A stretch of 64,000 nt of DNA, taken from positions 10,867,501 through 10,931,500 of the forward strand of contig OW285192.1 in assembly GCA_935421135.1 (NCBI GenBank). The letters are read 5' to 3'. This stretch comes from Bugulina stolonifera (lineage: Eukaryota; Bryozoa; Gymnolaemata; Cheilostomatida; Bugulidae). Under the pieces are notes generated by a model. It made no database searches. It was not told the DNA's origin and saw only the letters and a list, made by a program, of their open reading frames with translations. Shown piece after piece: positions 38,728 through 51,800 of the stretch (its first letter is position 1; every line of letters begins with the position of its first letter). Position numbers and translations under genes: made by a program.

Positions 38728-40682
38728 ATGTTTGGAAAAGCTCTGCTGGCTATAGCTCTGGTGCTGATAGTCACCATGTGGTAGGAATTTATATTACATT
38801 AATAATTTATAGTATAAGACAGGTACATGTATATATATATATAAATATTTGTTATGGATGGGTATATATAAATACAAGGTATGTATATATATATGTGAAG
38901 AAAATGCACATGTATATGTACGCAGGGAATAGAGTTAACAATGAAATAATAATGATAATAATAACAATAAAGATATCCGTGGTGCCAGACACAATTCTTT
39001 AACGTGGTTGCCCAATAGCAGAGCTAGTTGAGGGGCCACCACGGCTCCCAGAGCTGGATATTATTATAGTCTGATATGGCACAGAGGGAAAACCTTCTTC
39101 GGGGCGAAAACCTCCAGGTCATTGGCGGGACTCGAACCCACGTCCTTGCAGATAACTTGCGTCATTGCACATACGATATAAATGTAGGTGCTAGTATATT
39201 TTACAGCACCTACAGATTGAAAGTTGCCTTTATAACTTTGATTCACACGATTTTAGATCTCCAAGCTGTGCTATTTCTTGTATTCCTACATGTAGAGTAT
39301 ACGTATACAAATACAGTGTAAATCGTTTACAACAAGCGACATATTTTAGGGGCTGATAATATAATTACTAAAAACATTTATCAAAGAGAAACATTTTAGA
39401 TTAAGTCAAGTATTTTGGGTTATGAAATGGCATAATTTTAGAAGTTTCATACAATACAGGTCTACAAGATTGCTAGGAAACCGTTATCGATTCAATAAAG
39501 GATAAATTGGTTCTTTTTATCAGAAAAATGAATAATACGTGTAACTCGTGTTGCAGAATGAGTCAGCACTTTGAAATGGTTTATGGTACATTACAAGAAT
39601 AGTCAAACAAGGCCCAGTATGCGTACATGATTTTAGCTCACCCATATTCAATCCCATTATTTTCTCATGATTGTGTTCTGCTTTTGCAGTGTGTTCATTT
39701 CGGCTGACAAACCAGACTACTGTTCAGATCCTAAAGACCCTGGTTATGGCTCTGAAAGTCATCTGCGTTATTATTACTTTCCTGATACGTGCCAACCGTT
39801 CACATATTATGGAAAGGGAGGCAATTCCAACAACTTCAGGTAAAATCATACAATATAATCATAAAACCCAATATAATGAATGTGAATGTGCCAAGAGCAC
39901 AGATGTGCACCAAGTGTCTTGTCAGTGTGTAAAGTCATGCATTGTGTAAACCTGGGTGTCACGTCCAAGAAACTGTGACTTTTAGAAATTATCAGTTAGA
40001 AACATTATGTTTAGAAAATGCCGCTTAGAAACTGTACTAACAAGTTTGTCCAAGCTTTTCATGTACATGTATACAATATAATTTATGTAAAACTCAAAAA
40101 CTGGCATCATTATCTATGGCTAGTTTAATTAAATTTACAGGTTTTTTGTAAATGAAGACCAATTCGTATTTCACTGAAACTGAGCAGTTTAAAATAACAG
40201 AAAGTACCATTTTTCAAGAAAAGAGCCAATTTTTAATATTGGATTCATGTAGTCCAATTTGATTGCAAGCTACCGATATAGGTTTCTTAGAGTTGTTCAA
40301 AACAACTTTGACAACAAGCGGTGCTATGATGTAATTACATTTTACATGTATCTCTGGTGCAACAGCCGCGGTGTTTGCCCTAACCCCATACAGAACCTGC
40401 TACAGTTTTGTAGCACAGATATAGAAACATGTACATGTGTATTTGCGTATGACTATAGGAACAATGTACACATATGCATTGTGTACTCCACCAATATATC
40501 TAAGACATGAGATTTTAATTATACTCGTACAGTATTTTTCACATTATGCCCAACTAGATACATTACTTAATGGCGGTGCACATGCATTCGTGCTAATATG
40601 GTAATGCATTAAAATCTTATATCATTTAAGAACAAGAGGGGCATGTTATGTGGCATGTAGTGGCCTACGTCCAAGACCTTAG
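38728..40682 (+). CDS. Secreted Kunitz-like protein lacking the Cys II-Cys IV pair
   Basis: Exons 38728-38780 (53 nt), 39690-39839 and 40631-40682, both introns phase 2, give 84 residues; this plan equals that of the paralogue upstream. The signal peptide (MFGKALLAIALVLIVTMCVF) matches the paralogue's. Mature part: DYC at Cys I; DPGYGS where Cys II should be (Gly at that place, Ser at P1); YYYFPDTC with Cys III and two residues fewer before it; YYGKGGNSNNF with Lys for Cys IV; ACYVAC for Cys V and VI. The C14-C38 bond of BPTI is thus missing while both other bonds are kept. The P1 loop is unlike an active inhibitor, so another role is possible. Exon 3 was placed because it restores the NNF(R)TxxxC spacing; its reading ends SGLRPRP, longer than the paralogue. 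Confidence 0.75.
39090..39180 (-). repeat. Possible tRNA-derived SINE fragment
   Basis: On the minus strand a pol III B-box-like GGTTCGAGTCC (39138-39128) sits in a GGACGTGGGTTCGAGTCCCGCC context like the T-arm of a tRNA. No convincing A box or cloverleaf was found, so it is at most a degenerate tRNA-related repeat in the long intron of Kunitz gene 2. Confidence 0.3.
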
Positions 40683-41746
40683 CTGGACATCGGAATAAAA
40701 GAACTGTCAACAATGAACTGACATGGATATGATGTAGTATAACCGCTCGCCTATTTCGAATAATTCTGCTCCAATAACAGTATATAGCTACCAGTGTTCA
40801 CACTTCTGTTATACCAATAATTCTACTTTTTCAATCTTCCATATACCGGCAATTGTTGGTATATTTTACCTTCATTAAATAAATTATGTGACATTAACTG
40901 TAATTTAGACTTCATCTTATTTGATCACCAAGACTTTGAATAGAGGTTTCCTTGCACAAAATTTGTGCAAGGAAACCTCTATTCATGTACATTATATAGG
41001 TGCTAATAAGCTAATGATAGAAATACAAAGTTGTCCTTTCCTATCTTCTTGTAAATGGGAAGAGCACAACGACATGTTGTGCTAAATTAGCATACACTAC
41101 TTGATTGTATAAGCAATTCTGTGCCAGGTAATATTTATTATATTATTCTCTGCATGCACCAGTGCTCTATCTATACTAGCACTGATATGTAATATTCCAG
41201 TGTTATCCTCTCCTGTTTCATGTTTACTCAATAGGGAGAAAATGAAACAAGGAAAGATAACTTATACTTAGTTTAATATAGTTATAGAGGTAGTACTGAA
41301 AAATAATTTTATTGCATGATTCATCGTGGAGGTATACAATAATAACAAAACTCATGTGTTCACATATTCATGTACCTGTATAAGTAATTTAGTGTTTTAA
41401 TTTAGAGGGCTGTTCTGGCTAACAAATTGTGATAGAAGTTGACGGAAGTGATCAGTGCATTTATACATTTGATGAAGATAATATACTAGGTCTATTTTTA
41501 CATCTTAAAAACTACCAAAATATAGTAAGTGGTATGTATAAATATTGAATAAATATATCTTATATTCTATTAGAAGGTAGTCTATTGGCTGCCTACCTGC
41601 CTTACATTTATATTCTCTTTTCAGGTACTGCATGTACCCTGCTGTTGGTCCTATTTATATAACATACAACCATGATTGATCAACGAAAATATTATATTGA
41701 TTGTACTGTGTATTATACATCCTTAATATGCGATGTCGGAACATAT
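40683..41746. other. Intergenic region between Kunitz gene 2 and FAM47-like
   Basis: 3' ends of two convergent genes face each other here. The only structure seen is the perfect palindrome at 40938-40984. Confidence 0.5.
40938..40984. repeat. Perfect 47-base palindrome
   Basis: Arms of 23 bases (GAATAGAGGTTTCCTTGCAC and three more) around one central A, with no mismatch. It could form a very stable hairpin. Confidence 0.95.
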
Positions 41747-44700
41747 TCAGGTCGTCTGACTTTTTGCAATACGACGGGCCATCGATCTAGCTTTAGCCTC
41801 CATTTCTAGCCTTAGTTTTTCTTCTTCCTCTCTCTGTTTCTCTTGGATTGTTGCCACACGGCCCAAGAACTATAGAAAAGAAATCAATGGTTTAGAGGCT
41901 ATAACCTGTATTCATTCAACAACTGTGACTAGAGCAGATATATACTAATAGTAATCATAGAAACAAGAGATGGGAAGAGAAAACACATACAGTGAAGTGT
42001 ATTAAGGGTAGGAACACACCATCTACACGCATTAAGTGCAGTAACACACCATCTACATGTATTAAGGGTAGTAACACACCATCTACATGTATTAAGGGTA
42101 GTAGCACACCATCTACATGTATTAAGGGTAGTAGCACACCATCTACATGTATTAAGGGTAGTAGCACACCATCTACATGTATTAAGGGTAGTAGCACACC
42201 ATCTACATGAATTAAGGGTAGTAACGAACCTCAGGCTTCCTGCAGTTCTTCTTATTAATAAACTCCATGAAAGCTGTGGACCCGTGTATGGGTGCTAGTT
42301 GTGCATCCAATGCATCACTCCTTTTCTTCATGTCCGTCTGGTCTTGTTCCTAATAGAGAGCAATGTATAGTGAGTATGAACCAGTGTAACCCCTTGTGCA
42401 ATAAAAAACATTTAACTAAAAATGCAATAAAAATCAGCTATTTACGAAGGCTTCCATTTTACCATACAACACGCTGACTCAAGTTGCAAGATATAACTTT
42501 TCAAATAGCATACACAATAATTTGATGACATTGCGAATTTGTTGACCGAAAATATTAGCATATAACTACTGTATTACTTTGCATATTTACGTGTACTAGC
42601 ATTGATATAATGTGTAAGCATTCACATTAATGTATATGTACATCCAGTTTCCCATTAACTATGTAAGAAAGGACAACTACGACATACTTTAATCTGCTTA
42701 GGATCTAGCAGTGGTTCATCGGCTGGTCTCTTCTTCCATGTTTTGGCTGGGAGGTACCACGCCCCGTAGTTAAACTGTGCCCAACTTGGTTCATAGTTTC
42801 CAAATGAATAGGACTGAAATATGAATAGCAAACTAATGAAACACTGATACAATACCAAGTTACAGCGACATCAATTATACTCGTACAAACACAGAAATGT
42901 ACTGCACATTCACTGCACAAGTACTGTACAGGCACTGTACATGTACTGCACAAGTACTGTACAGGCACTGCACATGTACTGCATATATGTACTGCACAAA
43001 CATGTACTGCACATGTAGTCTACTGTGTATACTGAATGCAAGGAGATGGTACAGTATATATATAGTATCCTAATAAATGATTTCACTGCGTTTTCTGAAT
43101 TTTTTCACTTAGTTTCAATATTTTCAATATATGTACACGTATTATCAACTATACATGCTGTGATGCTCAGAATAATATTTATATTTGTTTTATGATGTAA
43201 TTGGCCAGTTGTTTGTTTCTGGCTGGTAGCATGGAAAAATGCATTATAATGCGTGTGAGGAAGCGAGGAACAGTCAGAACTATTACGTGTTACAGTGTAC
43301 ATGACTGTATTATATTATTGTTATGGACATAGCAAGTAACCAATAAAAACAACGCAATTGAGTGGCAGAGCGCGGTGATTGGTTATGATAACGTAAAAAC
43401 GTTATAATGATTTGTAACCTCACCACTACCAGCAAATCCGTGATAGTATAGTGGTAAGTATCCCCGCCTGTCACGCGGGAGACCGGGGTTCGATTCCCCG
43501 TCACGGAGAGCTTACTTTTTATATTATGTTGTTCCATTATTATAATGGCATACAGTAATAGCATACAATGTTGGCACATTTGCAGTTCAATTAAAATTTT
43601 GTTTCCTAAAAAAAACGGCGATGATTAGAGTGAGTGCATAATGCAATAAAACAAAGCATAGTTCAACTTGAAAATGTTTGTGTGGTTTAAAAGTTGATGA
43701 GAAAAAATAATAACCTGTCCACTGATGACAAGAGAACTGTTGTCGAAATATAAGGAACATAACATCACAGAATTTGCCCTATATCATTATTTATCAACTA
43801 AGTACAAGTATATTGTAGAACACACTTTTACAGATAAACTCAGCTAGGGCTTTATTATACGCTTGTAAGTAACCCTTCAGAACTAATACCCATGTACAAG
43901 GCCCATGACGATTGCATTCCAACATGCTGCATGGTATAATTTATATACAGTAGACCAACGGATACATACCCATTCCTTTGGTTTGGGTTTGGCGGTTGGG
44001 ACGGCAGTTTTCGTCTCTTCTTCCTCTGGTACTGCTGCTGACATTCTCAATTCTGGTGGCACATTTGTGAGTTCTACTACATGTATGGGTACAGAAAGAG
44101 CTGGCTTGGTCTCATACCTAATTGAAAATGGCAAGCAATCATTACTCCATACTACAGACATACAAGGACATACATGTGGAGCACAGGCATAAATACTTCA
44201 ACCACCCTATTGCACTTCACTGAAAGAATTGAGATACCCAATTCTATATTTATATTATTTGAATACAAGCCATTTATACACAGTATTCAGTCACCAACAT
44301 GATATTCAGATACCCTACTACTAACTACTAATTACTAACCCGCTGGCAAACAGTGAATATATTGTAGACTCCTCAATGTTGTTGGATTCTCCGCCGAGGT
44401 CAGCCACCCACGAACAGAAGTCTTGGGTCACATCCTGTGAAGCGCACAATACAATATTACAACATCTGTAAAGTCACAAACGTGAAGGCCCCACCCTATC
44501 ATGTAGGCTCACATATAAAAGAGGGTAAAATTAAAAACTCACATATACAAACAAATAATGAAATGGTTCTGATATTTTTTTACTTCTTCTGGCATGCACA
44601 ATATTATTGCGATTTGCACATGTAGCTACTGAAACCATTAAAAGTCATTAGCCTGTGCTCCACTAAATAACACTACTGTTTATGCTGTAACTCTTACTTT

Positions 44701-46728
44701 AATATGCTTATCTTGTGATGGCGATTCTGGTCGTACGTCTTGTGTTTTCTTTTTTGTCTTTTTCACTGTTTCCTCCTTTTTCGGAAGCCATTTATACATA
44801 TTTTTTAAAGAGTCTTGACTTCTACAAGAGAAGAAACAATACAATCACTTTGAAGTAAAGGCATACATGTGTCGTGTGTGGGAAGGGGAGGGCAACTTAA
44901 AATCTTACTTCCATTTAGTCTTTAGTTGACGCTACCTGTGAGAGAGTCTTATGGGGCTTAAGTAACATGTAAGTGTATCCTCTATTGTGAGAAGAGAAAA
45001 CTGAACTTGAACCTAATCCACTATGTACTTACTCGGTCGGCTTTGCCTCCTCGGTATTTGAAGATATAAGTAAATCAAACTGAGGCTGTGACGTCTGTTG
45101 ATTATTGTAAGACTCAAACCCTGCATTCAGAGGTTCTAATTCATCATCCTCATCTTCTTCGTCTTCTGACTCCATGTTCATCTCCGGATCTAACAAGTCA
45201 ACGATGTCTTCAAACACCTGTGAGGTAGACATCATATTATGCTGTGTTACTATGCAGAAAAAGCAAGTCTGAAATGATGAACTGTTTGTAGTGTTCTTTT
45301 GCACAAATCCCCCTTATCGGAATGACTACAATATTGGCTTATATCATAAATTGGGCCATTAAAAATTTCATCATTAGTTTATCAATGCTCTCCAGACATA
45401 ACTGAGTGTAATTTTATTAGAACTAATTTCATCAACTTGAATTTACAGCTTGATAACTAAAGTGGTCTAAACTAACAGTAAAAGTCATTCTACATGGTAG
45501 TAATACTGTAAGTGTAAGAAAGACACTCATTATGTTGCATACAGTGCAGTCTGGAAAAAATACGAAACCACTCCCATATTAAGTTTGAAAATTGGATTTG
45601 ATTTAATGAGCTAAATTAGCTATAATTTATACTGAGTTACTACGTATGTATAAGCCTTAGGATTTACCTCTGGTGGCACACCCTCTTCCAGGTGTGGATA
45701 TAAAGCTAAAGGGTGCTGTAGCAGACCAAACTCTATCTCATCAATATGATCTCTACGTTGTTTCTGTAGTGGAGTTATATTAGAGTAGCAGATATCTTCT
45801 TTGGTAAATCTGTGTTTATTTACTGAATCTTTTATATTAGTCATACTTTCTCTGCTACCGTCTCCAGTTAGTGAAGGTCCTAAACCCTTTGGCCTCTATA
45901 ATTATGTAGAATTGCCTAATTACAAGTATTCGTACTAACAAACATCTACACTAGATTTTAACTGACATTTACCAAATTATAGCTCATTTATTTTTTGTTA
46001 TGAGCATCGATTCAAACAAATTAATTAAATAAGTAACTAACATAAATAAATGTGATACTGCTCATCAAATCACAATTGGCTTACGCATTTATGCAACATT
46101 CTTTTGGAACAGATCAGCAACAACTATTTAACCTCACCTGGATAATGTCACCATCGTGCGCGGGTGGAGGCAACCCATCTCGAAAGTCATCTAGACCATC
46201 CTTAGCAAACGTCCAATCTTTGGTGTTGAGAAATTTGGAAACGCTCCTCGGATTCATAGACTTGATCAGTTTGGTGCGAATTCTTTCTTTGTACCTAAAT
46301 GTCATAATATGCAGTATGCTGATTTAAAGGTAAGAACAAATCCAAGATGGAATATGCCCACTCGGATAATATTAGTATGGGTACAAAATTTATTTTTGGT
46401 TGAAACATTCGACAGCTATAGAATATCAACATACATACATGCACATTACAATTTACAATACAAAATTTTGCCAATAGCATTCAATTTGAGCCTATCAATA
46501 TAGCACCCTACTATTAAATAAATTATTGTATGTATTTACAAATATAAAAAGTAAAAACTCAGACTAAGAGTTGCCATTGACCATTAGTAGATGAATAATC
46601 TGTCATTTCAACTCAAATGAAGGTTGGGCTACGATTAATAAAGATGCTTACCATGGTTGTTCTCTTATGTGTTTGTCGGTTAGAGTATTTACAAGTAGAA
46701 GATTGTACTTTTGTTCTGCTAAAGACAT
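41747..46728 (-). CDS. FAM47-family (FAM47E-like) protein, complete, ten exons
   Basis: Exons: 46728-46652, 46294-46138, 45895-45668, 45217-45033, 44821-44698, 44434-44340, 44117-43970, 42813-42688, 42349-42230, 41869-41747. They sum to 1,383 nt, 460 residues, all in phase; start MSLAEQKYNLLLVNTL, stop TGA at 41749-41747. Family hallmarks are WTFAKDGLDDFRDGLP (exon 2), HPLALYPHLEEGVPPE (exon 3), VFEDIVDLLDPEMNME (exon 4) and YGAWYLPAKTWKKR (exon 8). The middle is acidic (SEDEEDEDDELEP) or Lys-rich; the last exon is a charged probable coiled coil. In mammals FAM47E has been linked to histone arginine methylation, but its ancestral role is not known; no catalytic domain is visible. Family assignment is by short motifs remembered, not by alignment. 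It is divergent from the ABCC gene and hosts tRNA-Asp in the intron between exons 7 and 8. Confidence 0.75.
41999..42228. repeat. 30-base minisatellite, about eight copies, abutting the FAM47-like exon 9 donor
   Basis: ATTAAGGGTAGTARCACACC recurs every 30 bases to 42228, where it meets the exon 9 donor (exon end 42230, minus strand). The two leftmost copies are the most diverged. Confidence 0.92.
42890..43010. repeat. TGTACTGCAC-type short repeat
   Basis: Variants of GTACTGCACAAGTACTGTAC and GGCACTGTACATGTACTGCA in the intron between FAM47-like exons 7 and 8. Confidence 0.7.
43437..43508 (+). tRNA. tRNA-Asp (GTC), no intron
   Basis: 72 bases that fold as a full cloverleaf: acceptor stem TCCGTGA with TCACGGA and discriminator G at 43508; anticodon stem CCCGC/GCGGG with loop CTGTCAC and anticodon GTC at 43470-43472; T arm CCGGGG-TTCGATT-CCCCGT giving a B box. 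A T5 pol III terminator follows at about 43513. It lies inside an intron of the FAM47-like gene, on the opposite strand. Confidence 0.97.
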
Positions 46729-48815
46729 CTTTAGGAAATCAACTTCACCTTTAGTTGGTCCATCAAAAATTAACAATAGCAGTAGTTTCAGTTTCTATTA
46801 ATCTATTATGAAACTTGTCACTACTAAAGTGTAAACACGAACTACAATGAAAATAGTCCTCAGAGTAGTTCAAGGATGACTTGAAAACAAGTTTAAAAGT
46901 TTGCAATTAGCAAACTTTGTTGATAAAAAATTGTTTTTCACAACAGAAGAATAGATATATTGGTAAATAAACAAATATAATTAGAAAATTGCGTATATAA
47001 AATTGCAGCGTATTGATCATGATTACTGTGGCAACAAGGTCAAGGTCAACAGGATATCAATAAACAGCGACACCTAGTGGTATCAAATGAAAACAAATGG
47101 CCACCTGTGAATGAATGGATGATGATCTAACAATAGCAAGTATTGATTTTTCATGTAAGCTATGCTTTAGTTATTTAGTACGATCGGAAACTTTTACCTT
47201 TACGTTGTTTTTGTATACGGAGATAAATTAAAAAGTTTGTACTGCATTGTTTATAGGGCCGTTGTATGTAGGTAACCAAACTAAAACTTCCTTCTTTCTT
47301 CAACTTTACTTTGCTTCAATGCTTGACTTTATTTTATAAGTATAAATAATATTTATACTTCGTAATTAACCTGCTCTCCTGACCATGAGTTGAGTCTTAG
47401 TCTGCTGTAAAAGTAGGCAACATTAGAACCTATGATTATCGTTGATCATCATTATATTAGCATAATACTATTGTTCTTGTTAATTTTACTTCATTCAACT
47501 TCATCATCCCATCTCATCTGACATGAATTAATCTCATATGATGTGATTCACTTTGCTTAAACCATGATTGCTGTTGATTGTGCTTATTACACGTTATAAT
47601 TATGATTACTTATAATTAATTATATTGAAAATATTATGCAATGTTTAATATTAAGTTAGCATAAAATCTTGTATAATGATAATCGGATACTAATTTTTTT
47701 AATAATGAACATGGTCATAATGATGGTGACAAAGCCAAATTTTAATTATTGTTGTGTGTTTGTTGCTTATTAGTATTTCTTGGTGGCACAGATAGTTGGT
47801 TAGTGCTTGCAGCGATGACTCAGGTTATGTACAAGAATCCAAGTATGTATAAGTCCCACCAACGTCAACAGGGGTATAGCATAGAAAATGTTGGTGTGAG
47901 TGAATATATAATATAATGAATAATGAAACAAGACGCATTTCTATATTTTGATTTAATCCTAATATTTTGATGCTTATCCAAGCATGATCATCAGAGGGTA
48001 TAGCTTCAAAAATTTCTTAATGTAGTAGAATAGTGAACACTACCCAAAAGTTTTTATGCATTGATATACATGATATTATTGAGGAATTAAAAGGAATAAG
48101 TAATCTTATCCTATCCAGTACAGATTAATAGTGTTCTATTGTTTCAGTCCCATAATGTCTGACTCTGACAAATTTACCAATCAATCTAGTATTAGTATAA
48201 TATAGGTTGCTAGGACTTATACTGCAGTATTTAATGTTTGTGAAGTATGACATTTCATTGGTCCTAACATAAAATTGAAGTTTTGTAGATTAATGATAGT
48301 AAGTGCATATTATACACTGTATATCTACTTAAATATTGACTTTGCATTTGAATAGTAAAGACTGACTTGCGCTAATGCATATAGGCAGTAAGCACTGTTT
48401 AGACAGGCAGTGTAAGGTTGTGAAACCTTAATAGCTGTTTGATCAAATTTCAAATAAACTTTATTTGTTTACAGCATGAATTAAATTCATATTGACTTTT
48501 TGTTTGAATATTAACTGTATTCATCTAAAATTTTAAATGCGGTCAGACCAGCTTTGTCTGGTGCCCGGTGAAAAAAAGATATGTTTTAGGACATCGATTA
48601 CATTGTATTAATTCCTTTCTGCATACTGGATGTAAAACTTTTAATCTATTGGAAATGCTGTAAGTTTCCCTGACCATGTAAGCTACGGTTGTGGGCAGAT
48701 ATTGTAATGTACATGTAACTTATGTTTATTTGATAGACGTTACGAGACTGTTAGGAGTTGTTTATAAGACACAAGTAAGGTTATGGAGTTGTCTGCCCAA
48801 TAGCTGAATGAAGTC
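46729..48815. other. Divergent intergenic region between FAM47-like and ABCC gene
   Basis: 2.1 kb between two start codons facing away from each other. No TATA box or CpG-rich block is convincing. A possible 5' leader around 47815 was considered and rejected. AT-rich, no repeats of note. Confidence 0.45.
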
Positions 48816-51800
48816 ATGGACTCCAGGAGGTCCTCCATACCGCATCCTAACAATACAAACAGTCGTATATCACGGTTTCTACTCTGGTAAGTGACTATTA
48901 TAGCAATGTGTATTACCATGAGTAGTATAATACATTCTACATTCATGTGCAGTGTATCAGATCATTTGGAGAGTTATCCTCCCCTAGTACCCTCCCCCCT
49001 CGTATTTAATATAAAGTTTTGTGCCATGTCCCACACTGGTGTTTTCCAGTTGGATAATATTAAACTGACTATTTGCCTCTCACACTGATTAGTTTAACTC
49101 TATCTGATTTTTTTTATATAAAACTTCCTAGCCTATAATTTATTCACAACCTGTTACCACCACTTACCTTTAGAAATGAATCACTTGAAGCTGTCAAAGC
49201 TTTAGACCAGTTTGTTTTCTTTTCTGATTTAAATCTAGGGGTAAGACATCAGTCATCTACATAATGTATTGTTGAAATTAAGTGAGCTTGTAATTACCGA
49301 TCACCATTTGGTATTGTAACTAAACATTTAGGGACAAAACAAGATTGTGTATACAAAACTTTCTAACATAATAAGCAGTGTTGTATTGCAGACCACTACA
49401 TTGGTCTAAGTAGCTCTACAATATTCATAAATAGCTAATATTACCTCTCAATAAGTCGTGCTGTACATTTGAGTATGCTGTGAAATATCCACTACATGTA
49501 GCTTAAAGTAGTCCAAGGGTCGCTGCTATGCCTGGTCTATGTGACCGTAGGTTATTAAGGTAAGTAGAGGTGGAACTAATGTGTATGTACAAACTCGTTG
49601 GTGGTGTAGTGTTTTAATGGGAGGTGTGGATTGTCATAATAATGTTATAGATAATTAAATAAATAATCCAACATTTCTCCACTGTCGCTATTATGTAGTA
49701 TTGGCCGTATATGAAACTGTTTCCACTCTGGTATTTATGTAATTCCGTATCTAATTTAATGCACAATGAAATATTCGTTTTATAGTCATGGGTATATGGA
49801 GTGTACTGTCCCCACCTTTAAACTAAGCCAATATACTATATATGCAGGTGGTCGCGGGCGTATACCCACCACTTCTATCCATGTCAAATAATAGATATAT
49901 CAGTAGCCACTAGATGGGTGTCTAGGTATACAGTGCAGTGTAATTCTGGATATTTTCTATTACTGGATATTGAGCAGTTATTAAATATGATATCAGAAAC
50001 TTTATTCCAAAAGAAGGCGTGCACTTCTTCGCGGAGGAAACACTGTTTATATTATTTTGTTGAAAACATTTTTTAGTTGGTTGACCTGACTATGTAAGTT
50101 CTTTCAGGTGTGTGATAAGATACCTTGTTGAAATGATACATTCCGATTGTATAAGTTGTAAACGTGGGCTAACAACCATGCATATATTCCCTGTATGTAA
50201 GGCCTGATTATTGTTAGCTCGAATATTCGCTGCGTGACAGACTATACGTATACCAGCTATGAGGTGTATATGGTAGGTTGTTACAGACAGGACATGTAGA
50301 ACTGTACAAATATTGACATCTGTGTTTAGTGGATTCCACTCATGGTTTTTTTTACAGAAGTTGTTTTGATCATCAATTTGGATTTATTTTATGGAAACTG
50401 GATTTTGTTGTGCGCTTATCAATAGTCCACAAGGTATATAGCCTATGTGTCCACTGATACCATGTCCACTGCTACTTGCTTGGGTAATGGCCCATGAGTA
50501 TAATCATTTACTGAATCTATTGGTATTCTGAGGTCATAATGGGAGTGGATATTGTCAAATAGAATTCCTTTTGTTCTCAACTTTTCTTCTTATGTAAAGT
50601 GATTATTGATCTTATATTAGAAAGGTTGTGAGTTTGACTAATTATAGTTGTTTGTTGAGCTGCTGATTGGTAGATTCAGGTGTTTCCTGTCGTATAGTTA
50701 ACGGCAGTCTGCTCTCAGTTATCCCAATTGATTAGACATGTACAGCTCCATACTGCTTTTATCCATGCAAAGTCTATCTTATAGTAGAATGACTAGTAAC
50801 AGTTGACTATCCTAAACTAAGATTAACCCATCAACCTTGCCATGTTCATTAACTGAAATAGGTTTGCTGTAAAATAACAATCATGTTTTTATGATACTTT
50901 TATTCATATAGGTCACTGTAACATCACAATGTTTGAATTGCCTGTAGATTTCAAAAAACTCGTCCAAAACATTGTAGTTTTTTCCATCTTAGAAAGTTAT
51001 CTCCTTTGTTATATATTACTTGTACTGCAACTTTCTTCTGTGGGTATCTGCTTGGTTTATCTGATTATCTCCCCTTGCTAATATAGCTTGTAAAAAATAA
51101 TTTTAAAACTTTACTTGTACATGGAATTATCTTCTCTTGTCCATTGTAGGTGGGTGGCAGGGTTGTTTAGGCACGGATACAATAAAGGGATAGAAGACTT
51201 TGATATATATGATGTACTACCAGAGGATTCATCTATTAAACTCTCCACTAGTCTTGGGAAGTGAGTCACGTTTAATAACGGTATCCGGTTTCTAATTAGT
51301 TGTGAATAAACAGCCACCTAATGATGAAAACTGCCTGCAAAAAGTCAAACTACAGTGGAAAGGGATGTTTGAGCAATTTGTTGAGGTGCAGAGGGTGGTG
51401 ATGTTTAACTTAATCCAAAGTCTGCACTTTTTTGGTTTCGTTCAGTTTTTTGGGAAGTTATCCTCTCTCGGTTCAAATCTCCCAAGTTATGCTAGGGCCA
51501 CACTGACGCGATTTTTTGTGCGAATAGCGAATTTTGGCCAAAGGCGAATTCGCAAATCGCAAATTTTTGCTAATTCGCGCAAAATTAGCGATTTCGCACT
51601 CGCTGATTTCAATCAGCTAATTCGCAACTCGCTAATTTGTGATTGGCCAGTTTTTACTTGTCACGTTACTGTCACGTGTTCAGAGCCACGGATTTTCAAT
51701 CAATCATGAATTTAAATTCTTATATTAAAATATTTATTTTAACTGATGAATAAAATGACTACTTCCGTTTGCAAGAATTGTGTAAAACGAATGAAAGTAA

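Noticed and set aside
40259..40510. Cys-rich frame of 83 codons considered as the last exon of Kunitz gene 2
   Set aside because: Spacing does not give Cys V-x3-Cys VI after NNF; the exon at 40631 does, with a good acceptor and correct phase.
41955..42210. Repetitive frames (LLPLIHVDGV, STPSTCIKGS)
   Set aside because: A 30-base minisatellite stays open in several frames; it is intronic to the FAM47-like gene.
43310..43579. Minus-strand frame with TGNRTPVSRVTGGDTYHYT
   Set aside because: Antisense translation of tRNA-Asp, a well-known annotation artefact.
47815..47873. Upstream first exon for the ABCC gene (ATG at 47815)
   Set aside because: It would pair with 49174-49240, whose end phase does not match exon 2 at 51150. 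The exon 48816-48886 fits in phase and gives the expected [10 protein letters not shown] sequence, with an in-frame stop upstream.
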